Origin: Psychrilyobacter sp.
GTDB lineage: Bacteria; Fusobacteriota; Fusobacteriia; Fusobacteriales; Fusobacteriaceae
NCBI GenBank assembly: GCA_023145315.1
Contig: JAGLEA010000189.1
Coordinates: 1-5,875, forward strand
Length of the DNA stretch: 5,875 nt
Direction of reading: 5' to 3'
Part shown: positions 1 through 4,271 of the stretch, in pieces
Layout: every line of letters starts with the position of its first letter
Position numbering within the stretch: the first letter of the stretch is position 1
Translations under genes and position numbers: made by a program
Notes under the pieces: generated by a model
Database searches by the model: none
The model's input: the letters and a program-made list of their open reading frames with translations, nothing else
Told to the model about the DNA's origin: nothing

Positions 1-30
1 GCTATGTTCATACCAAATCTATTAGGATAA
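1..30 (+). CDS. possible 3' end of an upstream gene (partial)
   Basis: Reading from base 1 gives AMFIPNLLG followed by TAA at 28-30. This stop overlaps the Shine-Dalgarno of the next gene (AAAGGAG, 29-35), the tight spacing expected of two genes in one operon. Nine residues are too few to identify a family. A second frame (bases 3-38) is also open to a TAA at 36-38, so the frame is not certain. If real, the HAD phosphatase downstream is probably co-transcribed with this gene, which would explain why no promoter is seen in front of it. Confidence 0.35.
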   Translation, partial: AMFIPNLLG

Positions 31-42
31 AGGAGTAAACTA

Positions 43-837
43 ATGAATTTAAAAGAAAAAAAATGTTTTATATTTGATATGGATGGAACTATTTATTTAG
101 GAGATAATTTTATAGATGGATCAGTAGAACTTTTAGAGCACCTAGACGAAAGAAAAACTAAATTTGTATTTATGACAAATAATTCTTCTAAAAATAGTGG
201 TGTATACTGTAATAAACTAAAGAAGATGGGATATGAAGTAGAGGAAGAAAAAATATTTACATCTGGAGAAGCGACAAGAATTTATATTAATAAATTTAAA
301 CCAGGAGCAAAAATATTTTTATTAGGAAATGAATACTTAGAAGCTGAATTTGAACAAAATGGTTTTACTTTGGTGAAAGGAAGAGATGAAAATCCTGATT
401 ATGTAGTATTAGGATTTGATACAACATTGACTTATGAAAAAATATGGATAGCTTGTGATTACATTAAAGACGGAGTTGAGTACTTAGCTACTCATCCTGA
501 TTATGTTTGTCCATTGCCAGCTGGGAAGACTATGCCTGATACAGGTGCTATGATAAAGATGTTTGAAGCTGCAACAGGTGGAAAACTACCTAAAATTATA
601 GGGAAACCAAATAGTCTTATTATAGAATCTATTTTAGATAAATATAACCTAAAGCAAGAAGATGTAGTGATGGTAGGAGATAGGCTTTATACTGATATGA
701 AATTAGGAGAAAATGCTGGGATAGATACTATCTTAGTCTTAACAGGAGAAGCAACTAGAGAGGATGTAGAAAACTCTGATATATTACCTACTTATATTTT
801 TGAATCAGTAAAAACAATACATGAAAATTTAAAGTAA
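43..837 (+). CDS. HAD-IIA (NagD-like) sugar/small-molecule phosphatase
   Basis: Cytosolic haloacid-dehalogenase-superfamily hydrolase, 264 residues, the usual length of the NagD/AraL/p-nitrophenylphosphatase branch. All four HAD motifs are visible. Motif I is FDMDGTIYLG, with nucleophile D12 and acid/base D14. Motif II is MTNNSS (T45). The motif III lysine is K188 in GKPN. Motif IV is GDRLYTD, with Mg-binding D213 and D218. The long insert between motifs II and III (about residues 70-185) is the C2-type cap that sets substrate choice. Start: ATG 43 lies 7 bases after AAAGGAG and leaves motif I at the expected N-terminal position. Family members remove phosphate from nucleotides, phosphoglycolate, glycerol-3-phosphate or sugar phosphates, and sequence alone does not say which. 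The gene ends in its own terminator, so it is not part of the downstream glycerol operon. Confidence 0.92.
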   Translation: MNLKEKKCFIFDMDGTIYLGDNFIDGSVELLEHLDERKTKFVFMTNNSSKNSGVYCNKLKKMGYEVEEEKIFTSGEATRIYINKFKPGAKIFLLGNEYLEAEFEQNGFTLVKGRDENPDYVVLGFDTTLTYEKIWIACDYIKDGVEYLATHPDYVCPLPAGKTMPDTGAMIKMFEAATGGKLPKIIGKPNSLIIESILDKYNLKQEDVVMVGDRLYTDMKLGENAGIDTILVLTGEATREDVENSDILPTYIFESVKTIHENLK

Positions 838-844
838 AAGCATT

Positions 845-871
845 AGGAGGAATAATCCTCCTTTTGTTTTT
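845..871 (+). terminator. intrinsic terminator after the HAD phosphatase gene
   Basis: A perfect 7-bp stem, AGGAGGA (845-851) with TCCTCCT (856-862), closes a 4-base loop ATAA. A T-rich tract follows (863-871, nine bases with one G). It begins 8 bases after the stop of the HAD gene. The 5' arm resembles a Shine-Dalgarno but has no start codon at a usable distance. The element separates the HAD gene from the MgtC-family gene, although readthrough is possible because no clear promoter sits between them. Confidence 0.9.
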
Positions 872-892
872 AATAAAAATATAGGGGGGATT

Positions 893-1603
893 ATGATAAC
901 TACACTTTATGGAATAAGTCTACAAGAATTTATGTTAAGGGTATTTATAGCTTGTATAATTGGTGCTTTATTTGGTTTTGAAAGAAAGAAAAGAGGAAAA
1001 CCAGCAGGGATAAAAACTAATATGTTAGCTTGTTCTGGAGCTGCAATAGTAGGTATTCTTCAAATAATGATATCAAATAGAACAGGGATGGATCCAATAG
1101 GAGATTATATAAAATCGGATACAACAAGACTTATAGCACCAGTAGTTTCTGGAATAGGTTTTTTAGGAGCTGGTGTCATAATGAGAGGTGGAGATACAGT
1201 GAAAGGTCTTACGACGGCTGCTACTCTATGGCTTGTGGCTATATTAGGAATAGGAATAGGAACAGGATTTTATATATTTATTGTTCCAGCGGCACTGATG
1301 ATTTTATTTTTGTCACACTTGGTGAAAGAACTGGAAACGACATATATAGATAAAAGAAAGATAAAAAAAATAATTTTAGAATATGAGCAATGTGAAGAAT
1401 TAGAAGGAATTATAAAAGAGATAACAAAGGAAAAAGAAATAAAGATAATTATGAATAAAAAAATAAGTGAAGTAGATGATGGCGAACACATAGTGATAAA
1501 AAAAATAATGCATTTTTCACTTCCACGTTATGTAAGTAGTAAATATTTCTTTAATATTATAAAAAAGTTTGAAGGTGTAATAGATCTAACTAGAATTAAT
1601 TAA
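893..1603 (+). CDS. MgtC/SapB family inner-membrane protein
   Basis: Polytopic membrane protein of the MgtC/SapB family, 236 residues, a typical length. Two family signatures are clear. One is GFERKKRGKPAGIKTN (28-43) at the end of the first hydrophobic helix. The other is the conserved core from about R79 to Y127, including VSGIGFLGAGVI (85-96) and GLTTAATLW (105-113). Hydrophobic segments lie at about 14-29, 44-60, 80-97, 107-124 and 126-144. The hydrophilic C-terminal part (about 145-236) corresponds to the cytosolic ACT-like domain of longer family members. MgtC proteins are linked to growth in low magnesium and to inhibition of the F-type ATPase in Salmonella. Many bacterial homologues outside pathogens have no known role, so the symbol mgtC is withheld. 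ATG 893 follows a run of six G's (884-889) at unusually short spacing, and the next in-frame ATG (932) has no ribosome binding site and would cut the first helix. The gene lies between a terminator and the glp promoter, so it is probably its own unit. Confidence 0.9.
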   Translation: MITTLYGISLQEFMLRVFIACIIGALFGFERKKRGKPAGIKTNMLACSGAAIVGILQIMISNRTGMDPIGDYIKSDTTRLIAPVVSGIGFLGAGVIMRGGDTVKGLTTAATLWLVAILGIGIGTGFYIFIVPAALMILFLSHLVKELETTYIDKRKIKKIILEYEQCEELEGIIKEITKEKEIKIIMNKKISEVDDGEHIVIKKIMHFSLPRYVSSKYFFNIIKKFEGVIDLTRIN

Positions 1604-1606
1604 ATT

Positions 1607-1683
1607 TTAACAATAAAGATATTAACCTATAAAACCCTATGTTAATTGAGATTTGTTCTTAAAATAAACATTAACTATGTTAA
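1607..1683 (+). repeat. cluster of TTAAC/GTTAA boxes upstream of the glp promoter
   Basis: TTAAC occurs at 1607-1611, 1622-1626 and 1671-1675. Its complement GTTAA occurs at 1641-1645 and 1679-1683. Two inverted repeats result: ATTAAC/GTTAAT with a 14-base spacer (1621-1646), and TTAAC-TAT-GTTAA (1671-1683). The 9-mer CTATGTTAA is directly repeated at 1637-1645 and 1675-1683, 38 bases apart. The last box ends 25 bases before the -35 hexamer, a place where activators or repressors often bind. The region is very AT-rich, so part of this may be chance. No T-tract follows, so it is not a convincing terminator for the MgtC-family gene. Confidence 0.4.
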
Positions 1684-1708
1684 ATGCATAAAAAACACGA
1701 AAATAAAC

Positions 1709-1737
1709 TTGACAGAGCAAAAAAAAAAAGCTATATT
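1709..1737 (+). promoter_or_regulatory. sigma-70-type promoter of the glpF-glpK-dhaKL operon
   Basis: A perfect -35 hexamer TTGACA (1709-1714) is followed, after exactly 17 bases, by TATATT (1732-1737), five of six matches to the -10 consensus. Transcription would start near 1744-1745, giving a leader of about 110 nt before the glpF start codon. This is the only near-consensus promoter in an intergenic region of the window, and it lies between the MgtC-family gene and glpF. A possible alternative -10 (TATAAC, 1742-1747) has too long a spacer (27 bases). Confidence 0.8.
1719..1729 (+). repeat. A(11) homopolymer inside the promoter spacer
   Basis: Eleven consecutive A's fill most of the 17-base spacer between -35 and -10. 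Homopolymers of this length are prone to replication slippage. Each base gained or lost would change the spacer from its present optimal 17 and so change promoter strength. It may equally be a simple by-product of AT-rich sequence or a DNA-bending A-tract. Confidence 0.85.
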
Positions 1738-1749
1738 TTAGTATAACTA

Positions 1750-1832
1750 AATATTTCTTAGAGATGAAGAGAAGAAAAAAAGACGCCTATATTGTGATGT
1801 CCTTTTTTTCTTCTCTATTTTTTAGAAATATT
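1750..1832 (+). promoter_or_regulatory. structured 5' leader of the glp operon (candidate attenuator)
   Basis: The leader can fold into one long imperfect hairpin. The outer helix is AATATTTCT (1750-1758) with AGAAATATT (1824-1832), 9 perfect base pairs. The inner helix is the terminator-like stem described separately (1768-1816). Between them, 1760-1765 can pair, partly through G-U pairs, with the U-tract side (1817-1822). Such pairing would tie up the U-tract and might act on termination or on mRNA stability. In Bacillus, GlpP bound to glycerol-3-phosphate acts on terminators in the glpFK and glpD leaders. An equivalent control here is an inference from position and structure only, and no glpP gene is in the window. 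Confidence 0.6.
1768..1823 (+). terminator. terminator-like hairpin with U-tract between promoter and glpF
   Basis: Arm 1768-1782 (AGAGAAG, seven A's, G) pairs with 1802-1816 over 15 consecutive base pairs. A single bulged C (1801) separates this from two further pairs (1783-1784 with 1799-1800). The loop is 14 bases (1785-1798). An A and six T's follow (1817-1823). The form is that of a Rho-independent terminator, although the stem is AU-rich and so weaker than most. Its place downstream of the promoter and upstream of glpF makes regulated premature termination the natural reading. It could also terminate leftover transcription from the MgtC-family gene. Confidence 0.7.
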
Positions 1833-1844
1833 AATAAATAAAAT

Positions 1845-1849
1845 GGAGG
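1845..1849 (+). promoter_or_regulatory. ribosome binding site that fixes the glpF start
   Basis: GGAGG at 1845-1849 lies 5 bases before ATG 1855. An earlier in-frame ATG at 1843 overlaps this site and has only AT-rich sequence without any purine core upstream, so it is unlikely to be used. Confidence 0.85.
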
Positions 1850-1854
1850 ATAAG

Positions 1855-2703
1855 ATGAGAAAAGATCGATTACTAGGTGAGTGTTTATCAGAATTTTTAG
1901 GAACGGCAATTTTAATATTTTTTGGTGTAGGTTGTGTTGCGGCATTAGTTGTAGCAGGTGTTTCTATGGGACAATGGGAAATTAGTATTATTTGGGGATT
2001 AGGTGTAACAATAGCTATCTACGTAACAGCCGGTGTTTCTGGTGCGCATCTAAATCCTGCAGTAACTTTAGCGTTGATGACAAGAAGAGGATTTGAAAAA
2101 TCAAAGGTAATTCCTTATATTGTTTCTCAATTCTTAGGAGCGTTTTCAGCAGCAGCATTAGTGTATTTTTTGTATAGACACTTGTTTGTTGCTTATGACA
2201 AAGTACATGGAATAACAAGAGGAACTGTAGAGAGCTTATCAACAGCAGGAATTTTTTCAACTTATCCAAATGTACATATTGATAATTTTCAAGCATTTGT
2301 TGTAGAGTTAGTAATAACAGCAGTATTAATGATGACAATACTAGCAGTAGGAGATGACAATAACGGAGCTCCTAAAGGACATTCGTCAGCAATATTAGTA
2401 GGAGTAGTAATTGCAGTTATAGGTGGATCTATGGGACCATTAACAGGATTTGCAATGAATCCGGCAAGAGACTTTGGACCAAAAACATTTGCATTTTTAG
2501 CAGGATGGGGAAAAGTGGCATATACAGGTGGATTAGCAAATCCATATTTCTGGGTACCAATTTTAGGGCCGATTGTAGGAGCACAATTAGGAGCATTGTT
2601 ATATGATGGTGTAATCACAAAGAATTTACCTAAAATGGTATGTAAAGATGATGTATGTGAGCTAGAACCTGAACAAATAGGAACATTTAATAATAAAAAA
2701 TAA
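1855..2703 (+). CDS. glpF: glycerol uptake facilitator (aquaglyceroporin) GlpF
   Basis: Inner-membrane channel of the MIP/aquaporin family that lets glycerol diffuse in, where GlpK traps it. With the start at 1855 it has 282 residues, one more than E. coli GlpF. Both NPA half-helix motifs are present: GAHLNPAV with N67-P68-A69, and FAMNPARDFGP with N202-P203-A204. The selectivity-filter residues match the glycerol-conducting type: W47, F199 and R205 correspond to E. coli W48, F200 and R206. D206, the aspartate after that arginine that marks aquaglyceroporins, is also present. Six membrane helices fit the hydrophobic pattern from about residue 8 to 255. The tail is hydrophilic with two cysteines. 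The 286-residue reading from ATG 1843 is rejected because GGAGG lies inside it. First gene of the operon, 24 bases before glpK. Confidence 0.97.
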   Translation: MRKDRLLGECLSEFLGTAILIFFGVGCVAALVVAGVSMGQWEISIIWGLGVTIAIYVTAGVSGAHLNPAVTLALMTRRGFEKSKVIPYIVSQFLGAFSAAALVYFLYRHLFVAYDKVHGITRGTVESLSTAGIFSTYPNVHIDNFQAFVVELVITAVLMMTILAVGDDNNGAPKGHSSAILVGVVIAVIGGSMGPLTGFAMNPARDFGPKTFAFLAGWGKVAYTGGLANPYFWVPILGPIVGAQLGALLYDGVITKNLPKMVCKDDVCELEPEQIGTFNNKK

Positions 2704-2727
2704 TACTTAATTTAACGGAGGTTTAAA

Positions 2728-4224
2728 ATGGAAAAGAAATATGTAATAGCACTAGATCAAGGAACTACAAGTTCAAGAGCTATAGTTTTTGATAAAAATG
2801 GAAACACAGTAGGAACATCACAAAGAGAGTTTACTCAAATATTCCCAGAAACAGGATGGGTAGAGCATGATCCTATGGAAATATGGGCAACTCAAAGTTC
2901 AATGTTAACAGAAGTATTAGCAAAAACAGCAATAAAGCCTGAAGAAATAGCAAGTATTGGTATTACAAATCAAAGAGAAACAGCAGTAGTATGGGAAAAA
3001 TCAACAGGAAATCCAGTATATAATGCCATAGTTTGGCAATGTAGAAGAACAGCGGATATATGTGGTGAGATAAAAGAGGCAGGGCATGAAGAGTATATTA
3101 GAAAAAATACAGGATTAGTTGTAGATGCTTATTTCAGTGGAACGAAGGTAAAATGGATCTTAGATAATATTGAGGGAGCTCGTGAAAAAGCTGAAAATGG
3201 AGAACTGTTATTTGGAACTATAGATACTTGGTTAGTCTGGAAATTAACAAATGGAAAAGTACATGTAACTGATTATACTAATGCATCAAGAACAATGATG
3301 TTCAATATAAAAACTCTAGAATGGGATGAAAAACTATTAGAAATATTAGATATTCCTAAATCAATGTTACCAGAAGTTAAAAATTCAAGTGAAGTTTATG
3401 GATATGCTAACTTAGGTGGAAAGGGTGGATTTAGAATACCTATCGCAGGAATAGCAGGAGATCAACAAGCAGCATTATTTGGACAAGCATGTTTTAATCC
3501 TGGAGAAGCTAAGAATACATATGGAACAGGATGTTTCTTACTAATGAATACAGGTGAAAAAATGGTAGAATCTAAAAATGGATTATTAACTACTATTGCT
3601 ATAGGAATGAATGGAAAAGTAGAATATGCTTTAGAAGGAAGTGTATTCGTAGGAGGAGCATCAATTCAATGGTTAAGAGATGAGATGGGACTTATAAAAG
3701 ATGCAGCAGATTCTGAATATTTTGCTCAAAAAGTAGAAGATAGTAATGGTGTATATGTAGTGCCAGCATTTGTTGGATTAGGATCACCTTATTGGGATAT
3801 GTATGCAAGAGGATGTATCGTAGGGTTAACTCGTGGTGCAAATAGAAATCATATAATAAGAGCAACATTAGAGTCGATAGCTTATCAAAGTAAAGATCTA
3901 ATAGAAGCTATGCAAGAGGATTCTGGAATTAAATTATCATCACTAAGAGTAGATGGGGGTGCTGTAGCAAATAATTTCTTAATGCAATTTCAATCTGATA
4001 TCTTAGAAGCAGATGTACTTAGACCAAAGGTAACAGAAACTACAGCTTTAGGTGCAGCTTACTTAGCAGGATTAGCAGTAGGATTCTGGGATGATAAAAA
4101 AGAAATAACAGAAAGATGGACTTTAAACAGAAAATTTAGTCCTGATATGTCAGAAGAAAAAAGAGTTAAATCTTATAAAGGTTGGAAAAAAGCTGTAACA
4201 AGATCTATGGAATGGGAAGATTAA
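2728..4224 (+). CDS. glpK: glycerol kinase GlpK
   Basis: ATP + glycerol gives sn-glycerol-3-phosphate + ADP, in the cytosol. FGGY carbohydrate kinase of 498 residues, the normal length. The phosphate-binding loop LDQGTTSSR (9-17) carries D10 and R17. Glycerol-binding residues are R83, E84, W103, Y135, D245 and Q246, at the same numbers as in E. coli. Both FGGY signatures are seen (135-144 and 362-382), as are the nucleotide-binding YGTG (265-268) and DGGAVANN (409-416, with G411 and N415). The fructose-1,6-bisphosphate loop KGGxR (232-236) is kept. The His phosphorylated by HPr in Firmicute GlpK is absent from the corresponding loop. The E. coli IIA-Glc/zinc glutamate (E478) aligns with Lys in SPDMSEEKR. 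GGAGG (2717-2721) lies 6 bases before the ATG. Middle gene of the operon. No frameshift or missing catalytic residue is seen. Confidence 0.98.
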   Translation: MEKKYVIALDQGTTSSRAIVFDKNGNTVGTSQREFTQIFPETGWVEHDPMEIWATQSSMLTEVLAKTAIKPEEIASIGITNQRETAVVWEKSTGNPVYNAIVWQCRRTADICGEIKEAGHEEYIRKNTGLVVDAYFSGTKVKWILDNIEGAREKAENGELLFGTIDTWLVWKLTNGKVHVTDYTNASRTMMFNIKTLEWDEKLLEILDIPKSMLPEVKNSSEVYGYANLGGKGGFRIPIAGIAGDQQAALFGQACFNPGEAKNTYGTGCFLLMNTGEKMVESKNGLLTTIAIGMNGKVEYALEGSVFVGGASIQWLRDEMGLIKDAADSEYFAQKVEDSNGVYVVPAFVGLGSPYWDMYARGCIVGLTRGANRNHIIRATLESIAYQSKDLIEAMQEDSGIKLSSLRVDGGAVANNFLMQFQSDILEADVLRPKVTETTALGAAYLAGLAVGFWDDKKEITERWTLNRKFSPDMSEEKRVKSYKGWKKAVTRSMEWED

Positions 4225-4257
4225 GGAGAAAAAGTTAGATTGATTAAAAATATAAAA

Positions 4258-4262
4258 AGGAG
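4258..4262 (+). promoter_or_regulatory. ribosome binding site of the dihydroxyacetone kinase gene
   Basis: AGGAG at 4258-4262 lies 9 bases before ATG 4272. An in-frame TAA at 4245-4247 excludes a start further upstream. The 47-base gap after glpK contains no terminator or promoter, so the kinase is read from the same mRNA. A second AAGGAGA (4223-4229) overlaps the glpK stop and has no ATG after it. Confidence 0.75.
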
Positions 4263-4271
4263 AAATCACAT

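Noticed and set aside
845..850. AGGAGG as a ribosome binding site for the MgtC-family gene or a small peptide
   Set aside because: It is the 5' arm of a perfect terminator stem and has no start codon at 5-12 bases downstream.
1270..1491. 73-codon open frame on the minus strand inside the MgtC-family gene
   Set aside because: It is antisense to a gene with clear family motifs, has low-complexity Ile/Ser/Phe composition from AT-rich codons, and resembles no family I know.
1621..1646. Inverted repeat ATTAAC/GTTAAT as a terminator for the MgtC-family gene
   Set aside because: The stem is only 6 AT-rich pairs around a 14-base loop and no T-tract follows.
2015..2618. Two overlapping minus-strand open frames (107 and 109 codons) inside glpF
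   Set aside because: They lie antisense to glpF, have biased composition typical of shadow frames, overlap each other, and show no domain.
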